Assembly: GCF_039523755.1 (NCBI RefSeq) | Contig: NZ_BAAAFX010000017.1 | Span: 186,001-250,000 of the forward strand | DNA length: 64,000 bases | Direction: 5' to 3' | DNA from: Tatumella terrea | GTDB taxonomy: Bacteria; Pseudomonadota; Gammaproteobacteria; Enterobacterales; Enterobacteriaceae | Shown: in pieces, positions 25,293 through 34,218 of the stretch | Position numbering within the stretch: position 1 is the first letter of the stretch | How the letters are laid out: every line of letters begins with the position of its first letter | The notes under the pieces: generated by a model | What the model was told of the DNA's origin: nothing | The model's input: only the letters and a program-made list of their open reading frames with translations | The model's database searches: none | Program-made: the position numbers and the translations under genes

Positions 25293-26531
25293 TCAGTCGT
25301 CCAGCAGGTAATTAAAGGGTTCAATCCGGACGGTTTCCCCTTGCTGAACATCGTTCCGTTCACGTTCCAGCACAATAAAGCAGTTGGCTTTCATAAATGA
25401 ACTGAACACATGCGATCCCTGATGTCCTGCCGGAACGACCTGTAACCGGCCCTCAGCATCGGCGGAATAATATCCGCGCTGAAAATCCATCCGCCCCGGA
25501 GTCTTACGGATAAAGCTCCCGGCAGTTGCCTGCAGTAAGGCTGAGGCTTCTTTGTGGTTAAGGCCCATCAGGGTGTTTAGCATCGGCTGAACCAGTTGAC
25601 AGAAGGTGACCACGGCGGAGACCGGGTTACCCGGCAGGCCACAGAACCAGCTTTCAGACAGACGGCCAAAAGCGAAAGGCTTGCCCGGTTTCATCGCCAG
25701 TTTCCAGAAGGTCACAGATCCTAAGGCCTCAAGCATATCCCGTGTGTAATCGGCTTCACCGACCGACACGCCCCCGGTACTGATGACAACGTCTGCCTGA
25801 CGGTCCGCTTCTTCAAAGACCTGACGAAGTAATTGCGGATCATCGGCAACGATCCCTAAATCCACTACCTCACAACCCATTTTTTCGAGCATAAGACGAA
25901 TGGCAAACCGGTTTGTGTCATAAATCTGCCCTTCCTGTAACGATTCACCGACCGGGACCAGCTCATCGCCGGTAGAAAAAATCGCAACACGCAGCCGGCG
26001 CAGCACGCTGATTTCTGCAATCCCCAGCGAGGCCAGCAGCGGAAGCGATGTCACACCCAGCCGGACGCCCGCATCCAGTACCGGTTGCCCGGCACGGATA
26101 TCTTCACCGGCGCGGCGAATATTTTGTCCCGATGCGACATCGGCAGTGATCACGATACCGTCTTCGCGGGTGTCGGTCTGTTCCTGCATCACGACGGCAT
26201 CGGTGCCCGGTGGCACCGGCGCACCGGTCATGATCCGGATAACGCTGCCCTGTGGCCATTCGCCGGTAAAGGGTTTACCGGCCAGCGCTTTTCCGGCAAC
26301 GGCAAGCGGGGTGCCAGGTGACCGCAGGTCAGAGAGGCGAACGGCGTAACCATCCATTGCTGAATTATCAAAACCCGGCACCGCAATCGGGGAGATCACC
26401 GGTCCGGCAGTAATACGACCTGTGGCATCATTCAGTGCAAGACTGAGTTTGTCCCGAATCGGGGTCAGAGGACGCTGAATGAGTTGTAATGCTTCTTCCG
26501 GAGAAATCAGTCCGGAGGTAAAAGGTTCCAT
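25293..26531 (-). CDS. moeA: Molybdopterin molybdenumtransferase MoeA
   Basis: A 412-residue enzyme that inserts molybdate into adenylylated molybdopterin. Conserved stretches are PGFDNSAMDGYAVR, RIMTGAPVPPGTDAVVMQE, FSTGDELV and SGGVSVGEADYTRD (here TGGVSVGEADYT). GLPGNPVSA and GHQGSHVFSS follow in the C-terminal domain. The start at 26531 has the strong ribosome binding site AGGAG and matches the E. coli beginning (MEFTTGL versus MEPFTSGL). A further upstream start at 26588 lacks support. It is the first gene of moeA-moeB. Confidence 0.95.
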   Translation of the reverse strand: MEPFTSGLISPEEALQLIQRPLTPIRDKLSLALNDATGRITAGPVISPIAVPGFDNSAMDGYAVRLSDLRSPGTPLAVAGKALAGKPFTGEWPQGSVIRIMTGAPVPPGTDAVVMQEQTDTREDGIVITADVASGQNIRRAGEDIRAGQPVLDAGVRLGVTSLPLLASLGIAEISVLRRLRVAIFSTGDELVPVGESLQEGQIYDTNRFAIRLMLEKMGCEVVDLGIVADDPQLLRQVFEEADRQADVVISTGGVSVGEADYTRDMLEALGSVTFWKLAMKPGKPFAFGRLSESWFCGLPGNPVSAVVTFCQLVQPMLNTLMGLNHKEASALLQATAGSFIRKTPGRMDFQRGYYSADAEGRLQVVPAGHQGSHVFSSFMKANCFIVLERERNDVQQGETVRIEPFNYLLDD

Positions 26532-26718
26532 AATGGCTCCTGCCTTAGTGAGTGCTATCAGAGCATCGGGCAGTGCGGGATCACGCACGCCGATCAGTAC
26601 AGAGATTAGGGGGAGAATAGCATTTTAAACCTCTGTCGGGACCAAAAATCGTGCCGCTGTTCTCCGTGAATGTTACCGATACTCCGCTGATAACAAGCCT
26701 GCCAGCCCGCCTGTGCGG

Positions 26719-26874
26719 TCAGTCACGTGACTTCCGCGCAGAAGGCTCAACATAGCGTCCGTCTGCAGGGTGAATGTAATATCGCTGCGCCTGCAGGCTG
26801 CCGATGATGATGACTCTGGTATCAATGTCCCGGGATGGAGTGAGTGCCGGTGCTCTTCCGGTGGGAAAATTCAC
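26719..26874 (-). CDS. Possible 51-residue small protein upstream of moeA
   Basis: A GTG-initiated frame encodes a basic product whose second half reads RVIIIGSLQAQRYYIHPADG followed by RYVEPSARKSRD. The residue mix looks more like a real protein than random translation. The ribosome binding site is poor (AAGG immediately before GTG), and I know no family for it. It could instead be a relic of a longer gene. It lies on the moeA strand, 190-340 bp upstream. Confidence 0.3.
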   Translation of the reverse strand: MNFPTGRAPALTPSRDIDTRVIIIGSLQAQRYYIHPADGRYVEPSARKSRD

Positions 26875-27474
26875 GCCTTAAAGCGACAACCTGCTCAGTC
26901 CGAAAAAACTTGTTGTGCATGATCATTCGTCAGCGGGTATCTGAGATTAAGGAGCCTTCTCCACGCGTACCGGAAGTATTTTCGCTACGGTCATCGCTAT
27001 TCGGGTCATCATAGGGGATGGCTTTATTGTCGGCAGACGGGATAAACCGGTGGATACTCTCCGGTATTTCTGTATGACTCTTACGGGTGGCCTGATTTCG
27101 GCAGCACGGCGGCATGCGACTATGATCTACATTCGCCCGCGTCATCCGTCATACCATTTTTAGTGCCAGGGACTGACAGGGGCACGGTTTCCTGCGGGAA
27201 ATGTGTGCCCCGGAAAGACGGTCAACAGTAAATAATGGTGGTGAAGTATACAACCACGGGGTGCTTATGCTATTGATAGTATCGGGAACGAAATCAGTAG
27301 ATTAAATTGTCAATCTGCACCGTTCTGCAAGGCGCCTGTTACTGTAAAGACCGGGAGCCTTTACATCCTGGTGAGTGTCTTACCGGTTTAACAACATTGG
27401 GGTTCCGGTTGCGAAGGTCAGTTCAGTCACCTGTCTATACGTTATATTTTTGAGCAAACAAGGACGGACTGTTA
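26875..27474. other. Interval upstream of dacC without a supported gene
   Basis: These 600 bp between moeA and dacC contain only low-quality frames, including one of 71 codons at 26930-27145 on the minus strand with no recognisable product. The dacC promoter must lie near the end. TATATT near 27442 is a possible -10, about 30 bp before the start codon. Confidence 0.4.
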
Positions 27475-28677
27475 ATGGTACATCAAACACGTCACTTTTC
27501 CCGATCCCGTGCGGTAATGGTTGCGCTGCTGCTGGTGGCACCGGCAATGAGCTACGCTGAGCAACCCTCTGATGCCCCGGCGTTAGATGCGAAGGCATGG
27601 ATCCTGATGGATTATGCCAGCGGAAAGGTTCTCGCTGAATCTCATGCCGATGACCGGCTTGACCCGGCCAGTCTCACCAAAATGATGACCAGTTATGTGG
27701 TGGGGCAGGCATTAAAAGACGGTAAAATTAAGTCCACCGACATGGTCTCCATTGGTCAGGATGCCTGGGCAACGGGGAATCCTCAGCTGCGCGGTTCGTC
27801 ACTGATGTTTCTGAAACCCGGTGATCAGGTGTCTGTCTCTGACCTGAACAGGGGAATTGTTGTTCAGTCAGGAAATGATGCCTGTATCGCGCTGGCGGAC
27901 TATGTCGCCGGCAGTCAGAGTGCATTTATTGACCTGATGAATAACTATGTCAAACGACTGGGACTACAGAATACCCATTTCTCCACCGTGCACGGACTGG
28001 ATGAACCGGGTCAGTACAGCACTGCACGCGATATGGCGTTAATCGGTCAGGCACTGATCCGTGATGTGCCGCAGGAGTATGCGTTAAACCAGGAAAAAGA
28101 ATTTACGTTTAATAAAATCCGCCAGCCTAACCGTAACCGCCTGTTGTGGAGTACCGATCTGCATGTCGATGGGATAAAAACAGGCTATACCTCAGGCGCA
28201 GGGAATAACCTCGTTGCTTCGGCGACTGCCGGTGATATGCGACTTATTTCTGTGGTTCTGGGCGCGAAAACCGATGCCAGCCGCTTCCGTGAAAGTGAGA
28301 AGCTGCTTAACTGGGGCTTCCGTTTCTATGAGACCGTGTCTCCGCTGAAATCGGACAAACCTTTTGTGCAGCAACGGGTCTGGTACGGAGATAACCGGAT
28401 GGTTAATCTGGGGGTAATCAATAACACCGCCGTGACCATTCCCCGCGGACAGATCAACAACCTGAAAGCGTCCTATACGCTTAACTCACCGGTACTGGAA
28501 GCTCCGCTAACCCGCGGTCAGGCCGTGGGGACGGTTAATTTTCAGCTGAACGGTAAAACGATTGAGCAGAAACCTCTGGTGGTGATGGACGAGGTCAAAG
28601 AGGGCGGCTTTATCAGTCGGATCTGGGACTTTATCAGCCTGCAGATCAACACGTTGTTTAAACGCTGGTTTGGCTAA
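27475..28677 (+). CDS. dacC: D-alanyl-D-alanine carboxypeptidase DacC (PBP6)
   Basis: A 400-residue precursor, the same length as E. coli PBP6. A signal peptide ends near SYA (residue 28). The catalytic motifs are SLTK, SGND and KTGYTSGAG. The C-terminal domain ends in an amphipathic membrane anchor (GFISRIWDFISLQINTLFKRWFG). It trims the terminal D-Ala from pentapeptides in the periplasm, mainly in stationary phase. The start follows ACAAGGACGGACTGTTA, which holds an AAGGA ribosome binding site. Confidence 0.95.
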   Translation: MVHQTRHFSRSRAVMVALLLVAPAMSYAEQPSDAPALDAKAWILMDYASGKVLAESHADDRLDPASLTKMMTSYVVGQALKDGKIKSTDMVSIGQDAWATGNPQLRGSSLMFLKPGDQVSVSDLNRGIVVQSGNDACIALADYVAGSQSAFIDLMNNYVKRLGLQNTHFSTVHGLDEPGQYSTARDMALIGQALIRDVPQEYALNQEKEFTFNKIRQPNRNRLLWSTDLHVDGIKTGYTSGAGNNLVASATAGDMRLISVVLGAKTDASRFRESEKLLNWGFRFYETVSPLKSDKPFVQQRVWYGDNRMVNLGVINNTAVTIPRGQINNLKASYTLNSPVLEAPLTRGQAVGTVNFQLNGKTIEQKPLVVMDEVKEGGFISRIWDFISLQINTLFKRWFG

Positions 28678-28684
28678 ACTTACC

Positions 28685-28716
28685 GGCCGGGCGACGGGGT
28701 TACCGTCGGCCCGGCC
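28685..28716. terminator. Bidirectional hairpin between dacC and ybjG
   Basis: A long GC-rich stem (GGCCGGGC-GACGG pairing with CCGTC-GGCCCGGCC) fills the gap between convergent dacC and ybjG. T-runs are absent, but the stem is very stable. Confidence 0.6.
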
Positions 28717-28722
28717 AGGTTA

Positions 28723-29328
28723 TCAGTGACGCACCCAGCCTTTTTTAATTAACGGGCCGAACACAAAACGATAGACATCGCTGGCGAAAGACAGAAAACG
28801 GTCGCCATAAATACTCCACCCCAGCTGTGATGCCACGCAACCGAGCATCCCGACCAGAAATCCTCCCAGCATATCCAGCGGCCAGTGAACCCCCAGATAC
28901 ACCCGTGACCAGGCGATAGCGATACCGATGGCCAGTAATACGACACCTGACCAGAGTCTGTGCCAGAAGATAAAGGCCAGCGCAAAGGTAAAAATAATGG
29001 TGCCGTGATCGCTCGGGTAGGAGCCATCTGCACTGTGACTCAGAAACTGATAGCCCAGGCCGACAACAAAAGGTCGCGGATGAGGATAGAAAAAGGCCAC
29101 CACGGTCGCTATGGCCAGCGCGTAGATCAGTGCCGTGCCGGTTTTCAGTACCAATACCCGCTGCCGGGAAACCTGGTTGTCCGGGCCCCATAACCACAAG
29201 CCGACAATCAGTAGCGGAACAATGGCAATCAGGTCTCTGGCGAAAAACAGTGCCAGTTGAATCAGTGCGTGAGGGGAGTCGGGTGTGGCATTAATCCATA
29301 GAAACAGAATGTGATTCAGGTGTTCCAT
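28723..29328 (-). CDS. ybjG: Undecaprenyl-diphosphatase YbjG
   Basis: A 201-residue membrane protein of the PAP2 superfamily. The phosphatase motifs are present: FYPHPRPF, the PSDHGT catalytic motif, and SRVYLGVHWPLDML. It dephosphorylates undecaprenyl pyrophosphate on the periplasmic side to recycle the lipid carrier. It aligns with E. coli YbjG (198 residues) end to end, including the last residues KKGWVRH. A PmrA-like direct repeat lies about 75-90 bp upstream. Pairing with dacC keeps the E. coli neighbourhood, although the deoR gene is missing. Confidence 0.95.
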   Translation of the reverse strand: MEHLNHILFLWINATPDSPHALIQLALFFARDLIAIVPLLIVGLWLWGPDNQVSRQRVLVLKTGTALIYALAIATVVAFFYPHPRPFVVGLGYQFLSHSADGSYPSDHGTIIFTFALAFIFWHRLWSGVVLLAIGIAIAWSRVYLGVHWPLDMLGGFLVGMLGCVASQLGWSIYGDRFLSFASDVYRFVFGPLIKKGWVRH

Positions 29329-29402
29329 TGTTTTGAGCGATCCTTATGGGCAGTCAGCGCGGGCAATTTGTCACTAATTGACGTAAAGCATACAGAGAAG
29401 AG

Positions 29403-29419
29403 CTTAAGATTTGCTTAAC
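29403..29419 (-). promoter_or_regulatory. Candidate PmrA/BasR box upstream of ybjG
   Basis: CTTAAG, five bases (ATTTG) and CTTAAC form the direct-repeat pattern YTTAAK-N5-YTTAAK of PmrA (BasR) boxes, with one off-consensus base. Towards ybjG, a TATGCT hexamer follows after 10 bp, so the box would cover the -35 position. In E. coli and Salmonella ybjG is reported as a PmrA/BasR target. Confidence 0.5.
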
Positions 29420-29585
29420 AGGATAAAACAACGTCATAAAAAGTAAATAATCCGGTTCTTATTTCTTGTGTATCTGTGCGTTAACACCTGTAACGCACAA
29501 AGCGTTAATGTGGCAGCCGCGGATGATGAAGGGAAAAATAGAGAATAAAAACAGTGGACTACTGTGTTATGGCGGGGTAAGCAAA
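29420..29585. other. ybjG-ybjL intergenic stretch
   Basis: No supported gene. In E. coli the region before ybjL also holds ybjH-K and rybB, none of which I can find here. The inverted repeat GTTAACACCTGTAACGC lies near 29480. Confidence 0.35.
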
Positions 29586-29610
29586 GGCACCCGTCGTGAG
29601 GCAGGGTGCC
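29586..29610 (-). terminator. Hairpin after ybjL
   Basis: The stem GGCACCC/GGGTGCC lies 24 bp beyond the ybjL stop and reads into TTTGCTTACC on the minus strand. Confidence 0.55.
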
Positions 29611-29633
29611 TGAAGAGCTCGCGGCGGGAAGCG

Positions 29634-31319
29634 TCAGTTAATCAGTGGCCAGATAAGCACAATCAATGTCCCGGCCAGGGTCAGCAATACGTTTGCGATG
29701 GCATACGTCCCGGCATATCCCAGTGCGGGAATGCTGCTGCGTGCGGTATCAGAAATGATTTCCATCGCCGGTGCACAGGTTCTTGCCCCCATTAATGCCC
29801 CGAACAACATGGCTCTGTTCATCCGCAAAAGATACGCCCCCACCAGGTAGGTGATCACCACCGGAATAAGACTGACCAGCAGACCGCAGGCCAGCATTTC
29901 AAGCCCGTCTCTGCCTAACCCCTGATTAATTCCGCTACCGGCACTCAGCCCGACGCCGGCCATAAATACCATCAGCCCGAACTCTTTCACCATCGTCAGG
30001 GCACCCTGCGGGATGTAACCGAAAGTCGGGTGGTTAGCCCGTAAAAAGCCCAGCAGAATGCCTGCAAACAGTAATCCGGCGGCATTACCGATGCTGACAT
30101 TAAAATTACTGAACTGGAAAGTAATCATCCCTATCATCAGCCCGACAATAAAGAAGGCACAGAAGGCCAGTAAATCGGTCACCTGGCTATGGATCGCGAT
30201 AAAGCCAATCCGATCGGCAATACTTTTTACCCGTTTGGCCTCACCGCTCACCTGCAGGATATCGCCTTTGTTCAGCAGGATTTCATCATCTATCGGCATT
30301 TCTATCTGGTTACGGATCACGCGGTTCAGAAAGCAGCCATGATCTGTCAGTCTTAATTTACCCAGTCTTTTATTCACGGCATTGTGATTTTTCACCACAA
30401 TTTCTTCGGTCACGATACGCATATCGAGGAGATCGCGATCGAACACTTCCTTGCCGTGGCGGAAGCTGGGATCCAGCCTGGCGTGTGCATCCGGATATCC
30501 CACCAGAGAGATATCGTCACCTTGTTGCAGTACTGCATCCCCGTCGGGATTAGCCAGAATACCATTGCGACGGATCCGCTCTATATAGCATCCGGTATGA
30601 CGGTAAATCCCCAGTTCCCGGAGGTTCTTACCGCCGGTCCATTCGACCAGTTCCTGGCCCACACGATAAGCCCGGATCACCGGTAAAAAGACTTTACGCT
30701 GGCTGTCTGCATCCAGTCCCCGTTCACGGGCAATCTGTTGCGCGCTGGTAGGTAAATCCTGGTGCTGTAGTCGCGGCAGGTAGCGGGCACCGAGAATAAG
30801 ACTGACCAGTCCCACCAGGTAGGTCAGGGCATATCCCAGGCTCAGATGATCCTGCATCAAATTCAGCTTACTGCCCTCTGTAACACTTTGGCGTAGCGTG
30901 TCACCGGCGCCGACCAGAACCGGAGTGGAGGTCATTGAGCCTGCGAGCATACCTGCCGTCAGTCCGATATCCCAGTGGAATAACCGGCCAAGGCCGAGTG
31001 CCAGCACCAGTGCAGTAACCACCATCACCAGTGCCAGCATAAAGTAGTTCTTACCGTCACGGAAAAAGATAGAAAAGAAGTTAGGCCCGGCTTCCACGCC
31101 GACACAGAAGATGAACAGCATAAACCCGAGGCTCAGTGCATCGGTATTAATAGAAAAGTGTTGTTGTCCGAGCAGTAAAGACATGACCAGTACCCCGATA
31201 GAACTACCTATCTGGATACTCCCGAGGCGGAGTTTACCCAGGCATAGCCCGAGAGAAAGGACGACAAATAATAACAAAACGTCATTGGAGCTCAGGAGGT
31301 TGGCGACGTTAATATTCAC
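29634..31319 (-). CDS. ybjL: Putative transporter YbjL (AAE family, RCK domains)
   Basis: A 561-residue inner-membrane protein of the aspartate:alanine exchanger family. N-terminal helices include the conserved GVLVMSLLLGQQHF. Two TrkA-C (RCK_C) domains are at about 195-370 (IRRNGILANPDGDAVLQQG and INKGDILQVSG-like). The second transport half carries GARTCAPAMEIISD. Its substrate is unknown. A GTG start at 31319 gives exactly the E. coli length and the matching MNINVA start. A TTG further up at 31340 has no ribosome binding site. Confidence 0.92.
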   Translation of the reverse strand: MNINVANLLSSNDVLLLFVVLSLGLCLGKLRLGSIQIGSSIGVLVMSLLLGQQHFSINTDALSLGFMLFIFCVGVEAGPNFFSIFFRDGKNYFMLALVMVVTALVLALGLGRLFHWDIGLTAGMLAGSMTSTPVLVGAGDTLRQSVTEGSKLNLMQDHLSLGYALTYLVGLVSLILGARYLPRLQHQDLPTSAQQIARERGLDADSQRKVFLPVIRAYRVGQELVEWTGGKNLRELGIYRHTGCYIERIRRNGILANPDGDAVLQQGDDISLVGYPDAHARLDPSFRHGKEVFDRDLLDMRIVTEEIVVKNHNAVNKRLGKLRLTDHGCFLNRVIRNQIEMPIDDEILLNKGDILQVSGEAKRVKSIADRIGFIAIHSQVTDLLAFCAFFIVGLMIGMITFQFSNFNVSIGNAAGLLFAGILLGFLRANHPTFGYIPQGALTMVKEFGLMVFMAGVGLSAGSGINQGLGRDGLEMLACGLLVSLIPVVITYLVGAYLLRMNRAMLFGALMGARTCAPAMEIISDTARSSIPALGYAGTYAIANVLLTLAGTLIVLIWPLIN

Positions 31320-31498
31320 AAATTGGCTTCTTATCCGCAAAGGAACGAGATGAGTAAATACCTCTGAACGCTGGCGCTCAGCGGCAGATATAAAGTCAGC
31401 ATTCTAAACGCATTTTCGGCAACAGACTATGACGGGAACATGAAAAAACCGCAGGAAGGATAACGCGCCCGGGAAGCGGCGCGCATATTGCAGAGAGA

Positions 31499-31762
31499 TT
31501 ACTGAAACAGACCCAGGTGCTCTTTGGCATAGGCTTCAAATTCGGTAAAACCACCGACATGTTGCTGATCAAGGAAAATCTGCGGTACGGTTTCTACCGG
31601 TTTACCGACGGTTTTTTCCAGGTCAGCTTTGGTGATCCCTTCCGCATGGATATCGATGTAGCGGTAGCTGAAGTCTTCGCGATCTTCGGTTAACTTTTCG
31701 GCAAGGTCTTTAGCGCGAACACAATAAGGGCAGCCCGGACGACCAAAAATAACTGCAAACAT
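31499..31762 (-). CDS. grxA: Glutaredoxin 1
   Basis: An 87-residue thioredoxin-fold protein with the CPYC active site (Cys11, Cys14). The TVPQIF cis-proline loop and the GGFTEFEAY glutathione-binding stretch follow. It reduces disulfides, including ribonucleotide reductase and OxyR, using glutathione. It is divergent from ybjC-nfsA as in E. coli, where the shared region is under OxyR and SoxRS control. The ybjM gene found next to it in E. coli is missing. Confidence 0.96.
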   Translation of the reverse strand: MFAVIFGRPGCPYCVRAKDLAEKLTEDREDFSYRYIDIHAEGITKADLEKTVGKPVETVPQIFLDQQHVGGFTEFEAYAKEHLGLFQ

Positions 31763-31926
31763 GGCACTCTCCTGAGTGATTTAGAGAAAAACAGATAACA
31801 AGCCACTATGATGCCTGTCTTCAGTATGAAAGGAAAACAGGAAATCCCTGTTGCTTTGAATGTTACTATCAATCGACAACGACTGGCGATGCCGGGCGCA
31901 CAACCGGTTAACAGGAATATAAAGAG

Positions 31927-32166
31927 ATGTCTGATACTACACGCCTGCCGCGATACCTGATTATTGCCGAACTTGCCGGAGGTGTTCTGGTGCTGCTGTC
32001 GATAGTGCTGATTAACAGCCACGGCCGCCTGACCGGGGGAGAGGACAGCCACATGCTGGCAAAAATCAGTCTGACAGCCGGTATCCTGCTGATCCTGCCG
32101 GCAGTGATCACACTGGGTTACCGTACGCTCCGGGCGATACTGGCGAGTTCACCGGCAAAGAAATAA
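31927..32166 (+). CDS. ybjC: YbjC family membrane protein (DUF1418)
   Basis: A 79-residue protein with two hydrophobic segments (LIIAELAGGVLVLLSIVLI and ISLTAGILLILPAVITLGY). It aligns with E. coli YbjC, sharing LP-LI-E and the GILLxLPA stretch, but lacks that protein's longer tail. The function is unknown. It lies 33 bp before nfsA, and ybjC-nfsA forms a SoxS-regulated operon in E. coli. Confidence 0.85.
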   Translation: MSDTTRLPRYLIIAELAGGVLVLLSIVLINSHGRLTGGEDSHMLAKISLTAGILLILPAVITLGYRTLRAILASSPAKK

Positions 32167-32199
32167 TACCCCTCTAACTGCAACAGAAAGGAGATACTT

Positions 32200-32922
32200 A
32201 TGACCCCGACGATCGACCTGTTACGCCGGCATCGTTCAATCAGGGCGTTTACTGACCGTCAGATCAGTGATGAAGAGCGTCATGCGATCTTTTCGGCAGC
32301 TCAGTCCGCCTCCACCTCCAGTTTTTTACAGTGTTCATCTATCATCCGGGTGACGGATCCGCAAAAGCGAAATCGTTTGTCCGAACTGGCGGGGCCTCAA
32401 CCCTGGGTGAGTGAGGCGGCGGAGTTTTGGGTCTTTTGTGCTGACTTTAACCGCCACCAGCAGATCTGTCCTGAGGCCGGGCTGGGACTTGCGGAGCAGT
32501 TATTGTTGGGTTGTGTCGATACGGCGCTGATGGCGCAGAATGCGATGGTGGCTGCGGAGTCACTGGGGTTGGGCGGTGTCTTTATCGGCGGTTTGCGCAA
32601 TCATCCTCATGAAGTGACCGATCTGCTCTCATTACCGCGTTTTGTGTTGCCTCTGTTCGGGCTGTGCCTGGGCTGGCCGGATGCCGACCCGGAGGTGAAG
32701 CCCCGGTTGCCGCTGAGCCTGCTGGTGCACGAAAACAGTTATCAGCCGATGGATAGTCAGGTGCTGGCCGGCTATGACCAGCACATTCAGGAATACTATC
32801 AGCAGCGGGGCAGTAATAGCCGCCAGGAAAGCTGGAGTGAGATGATCCAGCGTATGATTGTCAAAGAGAACCGGCCGTTTATGCTGGACTTCCTGCATCA
32901 GCAAGGCTGGGCGACACGTTAA
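32200..32922 (+). CDS. nfsA: Oxygen-insensitive NADPH nitroreductase NfsA
   Basis: A 240-residue FMN flavoprotein, the same length as E. coli NfsA. It keeps HRSIRAFTD, SASTSSFLQCSSIIR, EFWVFCADFNRH, GLGGVFIGGLRN and CLGWPDADPEVKPRLP. It performs two-electron reduction of nitroaromatics and quinones. The ribosome binding site AAAGGAGATACTT is strong. In E. coli rimK follows, but here ybjN comes next and rimK is missing. Confidence 0.95.
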   Translation: MTPTIDLLRRHRSIRAFTDRQISDEERHAIFSAAQSASTSSFLQCSSIIRVTDPQKRNRLSELAGPQPWVSEAAEFWVFCADFNRHQQICPEAGLGLAEQLLLGCVDTALMAQNAMVAAESLGLGGVFIGGLRNHPHEVTDLLSLPRFVLPLFGLCLGWPDADPEVKPRLPLSLLVHENSYQPMDSQVLAGYDQHIQEYYQQRGSNSRQESWSEMIQRMIVKENRPFMLDFLHQQGWATR

Positions 32923-33145
32923 CGTGTGATTCAGCTCCGCTTCGCAAGGACACCCCTGCGCCACGGAATATTTTCCTCCGGGGGGCAGGGGGAGTGATAA
33001 ATACAACAGTTAACAGATTTTCGGGCGCTGAGGATCACAACACCGGCAAATGTTGCGTTACAGGGCGACGAAATTATTCACCGGTCATAGCGTTACAGGG
33101 GATTTTTGCGTAATCTGTTGCGCCTGATGATTAAGCCGGAAAAAA

Positions 33146-33622
33146 ATGATGGACGCTCTTGTCACACCTGACCTTGAAATGCTGCGCGACTGGATGGATA
33201 AAACCACGATTGACTGGTTTGAATGTGGCAGCTGTCAGGCTCTGCACTTATCTGCAATGCAGAACATTGATGGGGTGTTTGATGCAAAACTGGATATTAT
33301 CGACAATGTGATTCTGGTGACCGTGAGTGCCGAAGTCAGATCGTCAGCACTGCTTACGCTGGTGGGGGAAATTTCCCAAATCAATGCCAGTTCGCTGACG
33401 GCAAAATGTTTTCTGGATATTCAGGATGACAGTTTACCCAGGCTCATCATCTGTCAGTCCCTTAGCATCGGCAATGGCCTGGCCTTATCCCAGTTCTCCT
33501 TTTTTATGCAGCAGAGCGAAGAGCAGTTATCCATGATCATCATGGAGCTGGCGGCTAACCATTTACTGGTCACCGCTGAAAACAGTGCTTCCCTGCATAC
33601 TGCACAACCGCTGTTACACTAA
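33146..33622 (+). CDS. ybjN: YbjN, type III secretion chaperone-like protein
   Basis: A 158-residue cytoplasmic protein of the same length as E. coli YbjN, sharing FECGSCQALHL, GVFDAKLDIIDN, INASSLTAKCFLDIQDD and QSEEQLSMIIME. The fold resembles type III secretion chaperones. In E. coli and Erwinia amylovora (AmyR) it influences motility, exopolysaccharide and envelope gene expression. Two adjacent ATGs at 33146 and 33149 are both possible starts. The potFGHI genes next door in E. coli are absent. Confidence 0.92.
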   Translation: MMDALVTPDLEMLRDWMDKTTIDWFECGSCQALHLSAMQNIDGVFDAKLDIIDNVILVTVSAEVRSSALLTLVGEISQINASSLTAKCFLDIQDDSLPRLIICQSLSIGNGLALSQFSFFMQQSEEQLSMIIMELAANHLLVTAENSASLHTAQPLLH

Positions 33623-34218
33623 AGCTCTGCGCGCAGGGGGCATTCCATTGTCATGGACCGTCCGGCCCGCCGCCCCGGATCCCGGCTCCGCAGTTTTTTT
33701 GCGGGCAGGCAGTCTGTGCACGAATCTCCCCGGCCTGCGGAAAGCCTGCCTCGATAGAATAAGCTGAATCTTCAGAGCTGCCAGTCGCGGGGAGGCAGTC
33801 TGTGCACGAGTCATGCTGCTATGGGTCTAAGGGTCCGGCGGCTATTCACTCTGTTATTCACCCGCAGAGGTGACGTGTCTGTGCAGCTCTGCGGAATCCC
33901 GGGCTGACAGCGGGGCCGTATAAAATCGAAAGGCAGGCCTGAAGTGATAACGGGATCCCGCCCGCATTTTTGTTGCCACTTATCCCCTGGTCATCAGGTT
34001 AAAGGATACACTCCGCCGGAAGTATTTTTGCAGTGACACTAACCCTAAACCGGCTTGCCACGGTCACGTTAACCCGGCACAGGGAGGATGGTAAAAACGG
34101 GGGCTGATGGACGGTATTGACGTTAAATGTGCCTCAGCCCGCGACCCGACACGATACTTTTCTCTCATCCTGGCAGGCCCGGATGAGTCTTCGACGGTCT
34201 GTAAAGGAGGTACAGCAG
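33623..34218. other. Non-coding interval between ybjN and ybjO with a direct repeat
   Basis: These 596 bp replace the potFGHI genes of E. coli. No frame is credible. A 17-bp exact direct repeat, AGGCAGTCTGTGCACGA, occurs at 33707-33723 and 33793-33809. A hairpin with stem CTCATCC/GGATGAG (34164-34187) lies just before the ybjO ribosome binding site. Confidence 0.5.

Noticed and set aside
26930..27145. 71-codon minus-strand frame between moeA and dacC
   Set aside because: Low-complexity polar translation with no recognisable family, no good ribosome binding site and no context.
29329..29633. Search for the small RNA RybB near ybjL
   Set aside because: E. coli has rybB upstream of ybjL, but neither side of ybjL here contains its seed or terminator sequence.
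31763..31926. OxyR site between grxA and ybjC
   Set aside because: A partial half-site (ATA-N8-CTAT near 31790) is present, but the second half-site is poor. It is too weak to list as a feature.
33614..33814. Overlapping frames around the 17-bp direct repeat
   Set aside because: Translations are Arg/Pro-rich shadow-like products on both strands with no start signals.
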